21,298 nt of DNA from CAZIOQ01 sp964540975 (GCA_964540975.1 CAZIOQ010000039.1:1-21298), one strand, 5' to 3'. Numbered from the stretch's first letter, positions 7,632-15,537 are shown. Numbers and translations: made by a program. Notes: a model not told the origin generated them from the letters alone.

Positions 7632-8204
7632 TTATAGATTATATTTTGGTGTTTGGATCAAACCAAAGGTTTTGGGTGGCCAATATCTAATAAATGCTTT
7701 GCCAATAATATTATGAATTTCTATTGGACCGAATTCTCTTGAGTCTCTGGAATGGGAACGATTATCACCTAAAAGAATATAGTTTCCAGGTGGAATCAAA
7801 AAAGCTCGTCCTTCTTTAAGAAAACTACCATCCTCGGTTAAAACATTACTCTGAAGATAAACTTCTTCTAGTTCCTTTCCGCTTATAAAAATATGATTAT
7901 TCTCAATCCGAATTTCTTCACCAGGTAAACCAATCACTCTTTTGATATATTCACATTCATCTTCTGAGCAAGCTTCGCTTGGAGGAGCCCTAAATATAAC
8001 CACATCGCCTCGCTTAGGCTTTACAAATTTGTAAGAAACTTTTTCTGTTAGTAGGAGTTCTCCATCTTCAAAATTAGGCACCATTGAACTGCCCCGAATT
8101 TTGTTGGGTTGAGCAATAAAAAGATAACCCAAGACAAAAAGAGCCAGGGTAAAAACAATTGTCTGAATAGAATCAATAATAAATTCAAAAAACTTTCTCA
8201 ACAT
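7632..8204 (-). CDS. lepB: Signal peptidase I (S26 family)
   Basis: Membrane serine protease that removes signal peptides from Sec-exported proteins. One N-terminal membrane segment, then box B GSSMVPNFEDGE with the catalytic Ser, box C/D with the catalytic Lys (YIKRVIGLPGE) and box E GDNRSHSRDSREFGPI. About 190 residues from the chosen ATG at 8204. A longer reading begins at a TTG at 8243, adding 13 residues (MNYYNKKIKLLPL), but that TTG lies inside a likely -35 hexamer, and the ATG start gives the normal short cytoplasmic head before the membrane helix, so I prefer ATG. It is tail-to-tail with parB and head-to-head with tRNA-Val. Secure in function; start moderately certain. Confidence 0.93.
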   Translation of the reverse strand: MLRKFFEFIIDSIQTIVFTLALFVLGYLFIAQPNKIRGSSMVPNFEDGELLLTEKVSYKFVKPKRGDVVIFRAPPSEACSEDECEYIKRVIGLPGEEIRIENNHIFISGKELEEVYLQSNVLTEDGSFLKEGRAFLIPPGNYILLGDNRSHSRDSREFGPIEIHNIIGKAFIRYWPPKTFGLIQTPKYNL

Positions 8205-8214
8205 CAACGGTAAA

Positions 8215-8243
8215 AGTTTAATCTTTTTGTTATAATAATTCAA
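8215..8243 (-). promoter_or_regulatory. Candidate lepB promoter
   Basis: On the minus strand TTGAAT (8243-8238), a 17 bp spacer and TAAACT (8220-8215), which ends 10 nt before the ATG at 8204. The hexamers are only moderately good, but the spacing is ideal and the near-leaderless geometry matches other genes in the window. Confidence 0.4.
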
Positions 8244-8257
8244 GTATTAATTATTCT

Positions 8258-8331
8258 GCTCGCGTAGCTCAGTTGGTTAGAGCATTCGGTTCACATCCGA
8301 AAGGTCCTTGGTTCAAATCCAAGCGCGAGCA
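8258..8331 (+). tRNA. tRNA-Val (anticodon CAC)
   Basis: Full cloverleaf: acceptor GCTCGCG/CGCGAGC, D-arm GCTC..GAGC with AGTTGGTTA loop, anticodon stem TTCGG/CCGAA around loop TTCACAT giving anticodon CAC, T-arm CTTGG/CCAAG with TTCAAAT loop, discriminator A at 8331. The genome continues CCT, so the CCA end is not encoded. A TATAAT at 8231-8236 lies upstream on the same strand as a possible -10. CAC reads the GTG codon. Confidence 0.95.
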
Positions 8332-8410
8332 CCTAGTCTATCAACTTACTCCAACAACCAAGTCTAAAATGGAAATTCACTTTTGGGACCTTAATTCTAC
8401 TTCCACCAGC

Positions 8411-10890
8411 TTATTTCATTACCAAACCTTCTTGAGCAAAAAGATCGACAAGAAAGCTATAAGACTGAACGTAAGAAAAATCACTATTATCTAATCTTTC
8501 TTTAATTAAATTCAGAAATTCTTCACCTTTTTTAATGGATAAAACATTCATCTTGGAAATTTCTCTTCCTGATCTCTCAAAAGATTGGAAAATTTTTATT
8601 GCTAAAGCAATCTTTTTATTGGCATTTTGGTATGCTCTCTGAGCATCTCTTTCTGAAAACAACCCTTGATTTCTAAGAATACTTTCCCATCCGGCAATAA
8701 TTATCTCCATAATCCTACCTGCCTGATGATATTGCTCAATCTGATCTTCTTTAAGTTCTCTTCTAAAGAAGGATAAAAAGTAAAGTGAACTTTCTAATTT
8801 ATTGATTCCCTGTTGCCAGTTTGTCCGATGAAATGCCTCAATCGCCTTATTCAAATGGAGAAGAGAAATCAATAAAAACTTGTTGCCTGTTTGGTTATAA
8901 AGCTTTTCTAAGAATTTTTTGGCACTTTCTAGATGCAAAATACCATTAGCATCACTTAAAGGATCAGGTAAGGGATTATCAAGGTCAATTTCAAAAACAA
9001 ATTTTTTCGTTTCTCCATTGATAATCTCTCCCTCATAGGTATTCCAGAAATTACTAGCAGGACTAATTTGACCAACATAAAGATGATAAATACCATCATC
9101 AATCCCATTAATTTCTGCTTGATAATTACCATCTGAAGGATTGGGAATAACTACAAATTGAAGATCGTTCTGAGAAGGTAAAATACCATTAACTTTTAAG
9201 GTTGCCGGAGAAGCCAAATAAAAAATAAGCAAATTGTCTTCAGGATATAAATCTGGACCACTAATTTGAATATTACTTTTGTCTAAAATTTCGAATATTT
9301 TTCTAATTGCCGCAGGATCATTGATTATTTGATGATGATTTAGGTTAAACTCCAAATTAGAATCATATCCGCTTTCAAAATAAGCGCTTTTTTTAAGAAC
9401 TGTGCCATCTCCAAAGCCTTTCAGAATTTCCTGAGGAAAACCATCAGGCCAAAGATCTAAGAGCCGATCAAGGATAGATCTTTCGCTCAAAATTAGCCAT
9501 TCTGGCGTTGTCTCGCCATTATTGCCTAAAATAAAATTAGAAAATGGCAAAATATTCGCACTTTGATTAAGATGGTCAAGATAATGATTAACAAAAGCTA
9601 TCTGATCTGCGGGAAGAATCTCGTTATTTCTTTTAACAAAATCGAAAGTTGGAACTATATCTCGAACTACTGGCGCCAGTTGACGAATAATTTGAGCATT
9701 AGTTTCAAAACTATCACGGTGAATCTGCAATAATAATTGAAGGGCTAACTATCCCAGGTTAACCTTTTCGCCAACTTTACCACCAGCTAAAGCTTCATAT
9801 GCTTGAACAACTCCGTAGTGTGGCGAACCAACAGTAATCAATTTATGAGTTTTTCTGTTTTGTCCAGTATCAAAATTCTGAATCCAAGTCCTTGCCACTA
9901 AACCGCCTAAACTATGGTCGACAAAATCAATCTTTGAAGCAGATTGTAATTTTGAATTCGAAGAAATAAACTCGTTTAAGTCTGTTGCTATTTCTCCTAA
10001 GGACTTTCTCCAATCATAGTTCCAAACAAAAAAATTTGTTCCCAATTGATAACCATTATTCTGCGCCGTTTCGATAAATCGATCATAAACATTCACAAAT
10101 GGTGTCATTTTCCACTGGCTGTCATCAACTACCCTGTTATCCACCATTGCCTCTGTATTCCAACTCGCCCCAATACCAGGAAGTATTACTAACGGCCTTA
10201 CCTCCAGAAGGGATAAGTCTTTTACCTTCACATCATCAAAGATAACCACTGTCTCGCTATTACAACAGCATAAGCCCCCGGCCATACATAAAGCATAATG
10301 CGTCCATTTAAGATTGGATTATCGGCATCTACTGCATTGATATGAAGAATGTCATTAATATAAACTTTTATGGTTGCACCTAAAAGTTCTATTCTCATTC
10401 TATACCAACCATTTTCAGAGGAAATCATCAAAGATCGTGAGGATAACACCTTATCGGGTTTACCCTTAATGCTTTTACTAAGTAAAATTGTATCATCTCT
10501 CAAAAGGTTCATCCCATAACCCGCCTCCTCTGAAGCACGGAAGAAAAAAACCTTATCTATTCCCCTAATCTGTTTCATTCTAAAACTAAATACATAGTCA
10601 CCCCATTCTTTCGAACCATTTAATGACCAGCTTGGGTATTACCCAACACATTCTTTCACAGCCTTTCCTTTATAGACAAAATTATCAGGATTATCAGAAT
10701 CGCTTATTACTTCCCACCTATAGTCACCTGCTTGTCCTCCAGCATGTTCTTCTCATCCCAAGGCATCTCCATCCTCGAAGTTGTCTTCTAACAAAATGGT
10801 TTCTGTCGCTTCTATATTAGAAAGACAAAAGAAAAATGAGAGAAGTAGAGAAAGAAAAGCGAAAATTATCCTTTTAATCAAAATGTTCAT
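8411..10890 (-). pseudogene. Decayed secreted lipase gene (signal peptide + LamG-like domain + LCAT-like alpha/beta-hydrolase)
   Basis: Reading from the ATG at 10890, the frame encodes a signal peptide (basic MNILIKR, hydrophobic core, end near NIEATET), then NFEDGDALG and a jelly-roll/LamG-like domain (GDYVFSFRM, NGWYRMRIELLG, VYINDILH, NGRIMLYVWPGAYA). It then shifts frame to ETVVIFDDVKVKDL and continues into an LCAT-like lipase: VILPGIGASWN, FFVWNYDWR, FVDHSLGGLVARTW, then GDGTVLKKSAYFE and NLNHHQII, which carry the expected catalytic Asp and His. A C-terminal helical region of about 190 residues follows.

Lesions: TGA at 10753-10755, TAA at 10639-10641, a frameshift within about 10255-10270, an in-frame TAG at 9749-9751, and Gly-to-Asp in the nucleophile elbow (DHSLGG; codon GAC at 9917-9919). 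The sequence between lesions is otherwise well kept, so inactivation looks recent. Read as one protein it would be about 825 residues. Confidence 0.88.
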
Positions 10891-10899
10891 TCTTTTATT

Positions 10900-10928
10900 A
10901 TTTTAAGAACCAAGATGGCACCTGTCAA
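10900..10928 (-). promoter_or_regulatory. Promoter of the lipase pseudogene
   Basis: Consensus TTGACA (10928-10923), 17 bp spacer and TAAAAT (10905-10900) on the minus strand, ending 9 nt before the ATG at 10890. This is the best -35/-10 pair in the window and it survives in front of a gene carrying several stops. It lies in the 105 bp divergent region shared with the split glycosyltransferase. Confidence 0.65.
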
Positions 10929-10982
10929 TAAATAAAATATTTGTTTAAAATGTGTTAATAAAAATAAAATCATTTAATGTTT

Positions 10983-10988
10983 TATAAT
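10983..10988 (+). promoter_or_regulatory. -10 box of the split glycosyltransferase
   Basis: TATAAT ending 7 nt before the ATG at 10996; no convincing -35 at 16-18 bp. Start-proximal placement again predicts a leaderless transcript. There is no Shine-Dalgarno site. Confidence 0.45.
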
Positions 10989-10995
10989 CTATCTA

Positions 10996-11988
10996 ATGAA
11001 AAGAAAAGGTTGCAAAGTTAAAGTAATAATTCCAAATTGGAATGGTAAAAAGTTTTTAGAAAAATGTTTACCATCACTTTATCTTCAAACCTTTAAAAAC
11101 TTTCACACAGTAATTATCGACAATAATTCTCGAGATGACTCAATAAATTTTATTAAAAAAACTATTCTATGGTCGAGGTGATTAGACTTTCGCAAAACTT
11201 TGGTTTTGCTAGACCAGTCAACCTAGGAATCAAAAAATCAAAAACTAGATATATATTAATTTTAAATAATGACACAATCTTAGATAAAAACTGCCTAAGA
11301 TATCTTATTAGATCAATTAAAAATAAAAAGGTAGCTGGGGTTACCCCTAAAATCCTTTTTGCAGATAAACCATCTCTTATTGAATCTACTGGTGACTACA
11401 TGAATATAATAGGTCAAGCTTTTCACAGAGGCTTTTTAGCAAGAAAAGAAAGGTTTAATAAAGAAGAAAAGGTGTTTTTGATTCCCGCCACTGCTGCGTT
11501 GTTTAAAAGGAGTGTCTTTCAAAAGATTGGACTATTTGACGAATTTTTTTTTGCTTATGGGGAAGATGTAGATTGGTGTTTAAGAGCCCAACTCAAGGGC
11601 TTTAAGTTTATCTATCAACCAAAAGCTGGAGTATATCATAAAGGCCAAGGTACAGGAAACAGAAATTTAAATTTACTAAGTTACTTGTGTTTTAGAAATT
11701 GGATTATCTCTATAATTAAAAACTTTCCTCTTGGTCTATTTTTTAAAAATTACAGATTCATTTTAATACCTATAGTATGAATTCACTCATTTTTTATTTA
11801 GTAATAAAGGGATATATAAAGGAAGCATTAAAGGCTTTAACTTAGATTATGAAAAACTTAAAAAAATATTAAAAGAAAGAAAATTAATATTAAAATATAA
11901 AAAAACATCAATAAGTTATTTAGACTCTTGGATGACCCACAAAGAGTATAGATTTTTGAATTTAAATAAATTCCTTAATAATAAATGA
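10996..11988 (+). pseudogene. Family 2 glycosyltransferase in three frames (WbbL/rhamnosyltransferase-like), frameshifted
   Basis: Piece 1 (10996-11181): KVIIPNWNGKKFLEKCLPSL and VIIDNNSRDDS, the nucleotide-binding start of GT2 enzymes. Piece 2 (productive from about 11160 to 11775): VIRLSQNFGFARPVNLGI, then ILILNNDTILD (DxD-equivalent), IPATAALFKRSVF, and YGEDVDWCLRAQLKG with YHKGQGTG. Piece 3 (about 11776-11988): THFLFSNKGIYKGSIKGF then KKILKERK, matching the usual C-terminal tail of these proteins, ending in a TGA that overlaps the next gene's ATG.

The first break is at a run of seven A (11155-11161); one more A, or a -1 slip there, restores the frame. The second break, needing +1, is around 11773-11780. 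Joined, the protein would be about 330 residues, normal for the family. It is either a pseudogene, an assembly/indel artefact or recoded. The likely role is surface polysaccharide synthesis. Confidence 0.8.
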
Positions 11989-12734
11989 AAATCTCGGCAG
12001 TAATTCTAACCAAAAACGAAGAAAAAAACATTGGTCGTTGTCTGGAAAGTCTTAAGTGGTGTGATGAAATTATTGTTATTGATGACTTCTCTAAAGATCG
12101 TACCATTAATATCGCTAAAAGTAGGGGAGCGAGGATTTATCAAAGAAAACTTGGTAATGATTTTAGTCAACAAAGAAATTTCGGTCTGAAAAAAGCAAAA
12201 AACAATTGGGTTTTATTTATTGATGCAGATGAAGTAGTACCCCACTCCCTTGCTACAGAGATTGTGCGACGTCTAAAAAAGGAGCAAGACAGAATCAAAG
12301 GTTTTTATTTAAGAAGGCAAGATTTTTTTCTCGGTCAACCATTAAAGTACGGAGAAAGTGCAAAAATCAAACTTTTAAGACTCGGTAAAAAAAATGCTGG
12401 TAGGTGGCAAGGGAAAGTCCATGAGAAATGGGAAATTATTGGTAAAAAGGCAACCCTTGAAAATTCCTTATTCCACTATTCTCATCCTAATTTAACTAAG
12501 TGTCTTGAAAAAATAAATTTCTATAGCAGTTTAAGAGCCCAAGAATTAAAAAACCAGGGTAAACGATCAAATTGGATAAAAATAATTATCTTTCCCTTAG
12601 CCAAATTTTTCAAAGATTATTTCTTCTTACAAGGATTCAAAGACGGAATTGCAGGATTTATTTTTGCTGGTTTAATGTCTTTCCATTCTTTTCTTGTTAG
12701 ATCTAAATTATTTACCTTAAAATCAAATGAATAA
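11985..12734 (+). CDS. Family 2 glycosyltransferase (WaaE/KdtX-like)
   Basis: 249 residues, intact. Starts ISAVILTKNEEKNIGRCLESL and IIVIDDFSKDRT, the nucleotide-sugar site; then QQRNFGLKKAKNNWVLFIDADEVV with the metal-binding DAD. WQGKVHEKW followed by FHYSHPNL is typical of the WaaE-like glucosyltransferase group. The C-terminus has a hydrophobic, membrane-associating stretch (DYFFLQGFKDGIAGFIFAGLMSF). It overlaps the split glycosyltransferase by 4 bp (ATGA) and the next gene by 8 bp, so all three form one transcription unit for a cell-surface glycan. The sugar donor and acceptor cannot be told from sequence. Confidence 0.88.
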   Translation: MKISAVILTKNEEKNIGRCLESLKWCDEIIVIDDFSKDRTINIAKSRGARIYQRKLGNDFSQQRNFGLKKAKNNWVLFIDADEVVPHSLATEIVRRLKKEQDRIKGFYLRRQDFFLGQPLKYGESAKIKLLRLGKKNAGRWQGKVHEKWEIIGKKATLENSLFHYSHPNLTKCLEKINFYSSLRAQELKNQGKRSNWIKIIIFPLAKFFKDYFFLQGFKDGIAGFIFAGLMSFHSFLVRSKLFTLKSNE

Positions 12735-13890
12735 ATTATTAATTATATTTATTAGTCTAATATTTTTTATCTTTCCTTTAGGACAATTAACAAAACTTCC
12801 CCTAGGAATACCAGGAATCAGTATCTATCTTCATGATCTTATGATTGTTCTTTTGGATATAATTTTATTATTTGGTTTATTAAAGAAAAAATTGCCTTTC
12901 AAGCTCAATTTTTTCGACAAATTAATCATTTGTTTTATCTTAATTCTCTTGTTTTCTTGGCTAATAAATTTGAAACGATGGGGAAGTGGCAATAGTTTTT
13001 TAGGCCTTTTATATTGGTTAAGATGGACAAGTTATAGTGGAATATATTTTGGTGTTAAACAATTAGCTAAAAAATATAAAAATCAATGGGGAATAAGAGC
13101 CAAAAAACTGATAATAGGTTCTGGGGTATCGACTGCTATTATTGGTTTGGCTCAGTATATTTTAATTCCAGATTTAAGATTTATGAAATTTTTTAATTGG
13201 GATGATCATTATTACCGTCTGGTAGGTACTTTTTTTGATCCTGCTTTTATAGGAATCATTATCACCCTCACGATTCTCTTTCTCTTAATTACAGTTCAAA
13301 AGAAAAATTTTAATCTTTATTGTCTCTTAGTAATCCTTTCTATTTCTCTCTTTTTAACCTATTCACGAAGTTCCTATTTGGCTCTTTTTGCCGGTCTTTT
13401 CCTGTTTAGTGTTATTAGAAAAAGAATTAAACTTTTTATTGTTGCTGTTGTTTTTGGGATAGGAGTAATGCATTTTCTTCCCCGTTATTCTGGTGAAAGT
13501 ACCAATGTAGGAAGATTTAGTACTATTTTTTCTCGCCTTGATAATTATCACCAATCATTTTTGATAGCAAAAGAAAATTATCTTTTGGGAGTTGGATTTA
13601 ATAATACTCGATTAATTAAAAAAGAAAAAGGGTATTTATCTGATAACTTTCTCTTATCTCATAGCGGGAGTGGAGTAGACAATAGCTTTCTTTTTGTTGC
13701 TATCACTTCCGGTATCATCGGTATTTTACTTTTTATTACTTTTTATATTTTCATTATCCGCAATAAACTATTATCAATACTCTTTATTCCCTTGATTATC
13801 CACGCTCAATTCAATAACACTCTTTTTTACCCCTGGATTTTAATTTGGCAATGGTTAATTTTAGGCAGTTTTTTCAAGGACGATAAGTAA
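12727..13890 (+). CDS. O-antigen ligase/polymerase-like membrane protein (Wzy/WaaL superfamily)
   Basis: 387 residues with about ten to eleven hydrophobic segments. The central region has the family-type order: a membrane segment, LTYSRSSYLALFAGLFLF, a long extracytoplasmic loop with GRFSTIFSRLDNYHQSF and LLGVGFNNTRL, then SHSGSGVDNSFLFVAITSGIIGIL. The Arg/Ser-rich Y-S-R-S-S-Y and the H-x..N-S-F segment are hallmarks of the Wzy_C/O-antigen ligase superfamily. Likely role: polymerising or transferring a lipid-linked glycan on the outer face of the membrane, working with the glycosyltransferases just upstream. Ligase and polymerase cannot be separated from sequence alone. The 3' end overlaps the opposing gene by 17 bp. 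Confidence 0.82.
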   Translation: MNKLLIIFISLIFFIFPLGQLTKLPLGIPGISIYLHDLMIVLLDIILLFGLLKKKLPFKLNFFDKLIICFILILLFSWLINLKRWGSGNSFLGLLYWLRWTSYSGIYFGVKQLAKKYKNQWGIRAKKLIIGSGVSTAIIGLAQYILIPDLRFMKFFNWDDHYYRLVGTFFDPAFIGIIITLTILFLLITVQKKNFNLYCLLVILSISLFLTYSRSSYLALFAGLFLFSVIRKRIKLFIVAVVFGIGVMHFLPRYSGESTNVGRFSTIFSRLDNYHQSFLIAKENYLLGVGFNNTRLIKKEKGYLSDNFLLSHSGSGVDNSFLFVAITSGIIGILLFITFYIFIIRNKLLSILFIPLIIHAQFNNTLFYPWILIWQWLILGSFFKDDK

Positions 13891-14620
13891 TTATAAGTTT
13901 TTCTTCTTTTTTATTACCTGCCGGATCTTTAGCAATAATATTAATCTCATTTCTCCCTGCAGCAAGCTCGTATTTATAAGAAAAACTACCATCACTCTCG
14001 GTTAAAACTAAATGATCATTAACTGTTACTTTTGCTTCCGATTCGGTTTTCCCTTTAATTTCTATAATTGATTCATAGACTGTTGTCTGATTCGATGGAG
14101 ATTCTATTATTAATTCTGGTGGGCTATTATCATAAATTATTACTTCTTTTTCCGAAGGTTCACCTCTATTTCCTGCTTCATCAATAGCAATCGCATAGAG
14201 ACTATTTTTGCCCTCTACAAGAGGAATTTTTTCAATAAAAAATTCACCACTCTCGTTAGCAACTGTTTTCGCCAATAAATCTTCATTAAGATAAATCTCT
14301 ACTTGACTTTGCTTTTCTGAAAAACCAGAAAGAAAAATAACCGCACTATTTGTAGCTTCAGGAACATAAGAAAATCGGGGAGGAAATGGGGGAATCTGAT
14401 CTTCTTTTTTTTCATTCTGAACTTGAGAAGAAGGTTTTAATTTGTCTAAAAACGCTGCTAATTTAGCCAAAAGAGGAATTCCCCAGATTACTATTCCGAT
14501 TGCTAAAAGAAAGGTTAAAGTACCTAAAAAAATACTTCTTTTTTTAAGTTTTTCTTCTTCGGAGTCTAAGGTTCTTCTAATAGAAAATTGACGACTCTTA
14601 AAAAATTTTTTTTTATTCAT
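13874..14620 (-). CDS. Membrane-anchored protein with two Ig-like domains
   Basis: 248 residues. A basic cytoplasmic head (KKKFFKSRQFSIRRT), one membrane helix at about 31-52, a short linker (KPSSQVQNEKKEDQIPPFPP), then two tandem Ig-like beta-sandwich repeats of about 85 residues. Each carries the same features: a hydrophobic strand then G-x-(S/T)E..S.V.(I/V).(L/V)N, DG-F or SGEF, L..G.N-I/L, and A.D.AGN. These resemble the glucodextranase-B/Bacterial Ig-like adhesion modules. Topology places the repeats outside the cell. It is probably a structural or adhesive surface protein; no catalytic motif is seen. The stop overlaps the convergent Wzy-like gene. It may be expressed by read-through from the tRNA-Gly/Thr promoter. 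Confidence 0.78.
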   Translation of the reverse strand: MNKKKFFKSRQFSIRRTLDSEEEKLKKRSIFLGTLTFLLAIGIVIWGIPLLAKLAAFLDKLKPSSQVQNEKKEDQIPPFPPRFSYVPEATNSAVIFLSGFSEKQSQVEIYLNEDLLAKTVANESGEFFIEKIPLVEGKNSLYAIAIDEAGNRGEPSEKEVIIYDNSPPELIIESPSNQTTVYESIIEIKGKTESEAKVTVNDHLVLTESDGSFSYKYELAAGRNEINIIAKDPAGNKKEEKLIITYRP

Positions 14621-14682
14621 AATTACTTTGAATCACCTTTGAAATTCAAACAGAAAATCTCAGTCTTATTTGTCATCAGCTG

Positions 14683-14754
14683 AGCCTGTGACCGGGCTTG
14701 AACCGATAACCCATCCCTTACGAAGGGATTGCTCTACCTTTGAGCTACACAGGC
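14683..14754 (-). tRNA. tRNA-Thr (anticodon CGT)
   Basis: Acceptor GCCTGTG/CACAGGC, D-arm GCTC..GAGC, anticodon stem ATCCC/GGGAT around TTCGTAA giving CGT, T-arm ATCGG/CCGGT (one G-U pair) with TTCAAGC loop, discriminator U. The next bases read CAG, so no CCA is encoded. It lies 31 nt after tRNA-Gly on the same strand. Confidence 0.93.
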
Positions 14755-14785
14755 ACTTACCTAAAAAAATTAGCAAATCTAACTT

Positions 14786-14860
14786 TGGAGCGGGTGAGCG
14801 GATTTGAACCGCCGGTCTCCTCCTTGGGAAGGAGGCATTTTGCCTCTAAACTACACCCGC
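14786..14860 (-). tRNA. tRNA-Gly (anticodon CCC)
   Basis: Acceptor GCGGGTG/CACCCGC, anticodon stem CCTCC/GGAGG around TTCCCAA giving CCC, T-loop TTCAAAT, discriminator U73 as expected for bacterial tRNA-Gly. The encoded CCA (14788-14786) is included in the coordinates; it is the only one of the four tRNAs here with a genomic CCA. Confidence 0.94.
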
Positions 14861-14899
14861 TTATCCCTCGGCAACCTCCCTTCGGCTTTATTCCTCAAT

Positions 14900-14929
14900 A
14901 GTATAACCTAACCGCTGAAATTAATTCAA
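14900..14929 (-). promoter_or_regulatory. Promoter of the tRNA-Gly/tRNA-Thr unit
   Basis: Minus strand TTGAAT (14929-14924), 18 bp spacer, TATACT (14905-14900), about 40 bp before mature tRNA-Gly. It begins directly after the LysM gene stop, so the tRNAs need not depend on that gene's transcript. Confidence 0.55.
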
Positions 14930-14933
14930 GAAA

Positions 14934-15530
14934 TTATCTAGGAATTTTTAATGTCTGTCCCGGATAAATCAGAGCTGGATTGCTAATTTTTTCTTTATTA
15001 GCAGCAAAAATTTTTGGCCAAGCAAACATATCACCATAAGCCATAAGAGCAATTTTGCTTAAAGAATCATTTTTTTGAACAGTATAAGTATCATCATTAA
15101 TCGGTTGTAGATCAGAAGTTAAGTTAGTTTTTATGGTCAACTTCTTAGCTTCTACCTTTGGAACAATTAATTTTTGGCCAACTTTTAGCAAATTTGGATT
15201 CCGAAGTTTATTCTCTTTCGCAATATCTACCCAGTTATATCCAGAACCATAAAATTTTTCGGCTATTTTCCAAAGATGATCTCCTTTTATTACTATATAC
15301 TCACTTGGCAATTCTATCTTAGCTGCCGGTTCTTCAATCTCTGTTTCTTTTTCTCCAAATTCCCCTGGAATAGGAGCTAATAAATTTCTCCTAACCTTAT
15401 TTTGAAAATATTTAAAAATTAAACCACTAATAATTAAAACAACTATGATGCCTAAAATAAAACTTAAATTTTGCTCTGATTTTTTAAACCAATGAGTAAT
15501 GCTTGTCTCCTCCTTTTTAGCCTTAACCAA
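14934..15530 (-). CDS. Membrane-anchored protein with two LysM domains
   Basis: About 198 residues. A charged cytoplasmic head, one membrane helix (ILGIIVVLIISGLIF), a proline/glutamate linker, LysM 1 (YIVIKGDHLWKIAEKFYGSG..W..IA..N.L.NPNLLKVGQKLIVP) and a C-terminal LysM 2 (YTVQKNDSLSKIALMAYGD..AWPKIFAANK..I.NPALIYPGQTLKIP). LysM modules bind GlcNAc-containing glycans, so the protein probably tethers the membrane to peptidoglycan. No hydrolase domain is attached. Start choice: a GTG at 15539 lies inside the Shine-Dalgarno sequence itself (AAGGAGGT, 15545-15538), so the TTG at 15530, eight bases downstream of it, is the better start. It lies between tRNA-Asp and tRNA-Gly, all on the minus strand. 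Confidence 0.85.
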   Translation of the reverse strand: MVKAKKEETSITHWFKKSEQNLSFILGIIVVLIISGLIFKYFQNKVRRNLLAPIPGEFGEKETEIEEPAAKIELPSEYIVIKGDHLWKIAEKFYGSGYNWVDIAKENKLRNPNLLKVGQKLIVPKVEAKKLTIKTNLTSDLQPINDDTYTVQKNDSLSKIALMAYGDMFAWPKIFAANKEKISNPALIYPGQTLKIPR

Positions 15531-15537
15531 AGTTTTC

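Noticed and set aside
8273..8494. Open frame of 73 codons starting inside tRNA-Val
   Set aside because: It overlaps the tRNA and the antisense end of the lipase pseudogene, and has no recognisable protein features.
10753..10755. TGA read as glycine or tryptophan (alternative code)
   Set aside because: TGA properly ends ftsW, murG, ftsZ and the Ig-like gene, and the lipase also contains TAA, TAG and a frameshift, so ordinary decay explains it better.
10623..10820. Open frame of 65 codons on the plus strand
   Set aside because: It lies antisense to the lipase pseudogene's N-terminal region, whose codons make sense on the other strand (NFEDGD, SDSDNPDNF, PSWSLNGS).
14659..14684. Inverted repeat CTCAG...CTGAG after tRNA-Thr as a terminator
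   Set aside because: The stem is only 5 bp, the loop is long, and no T-run follows on the minus strand.
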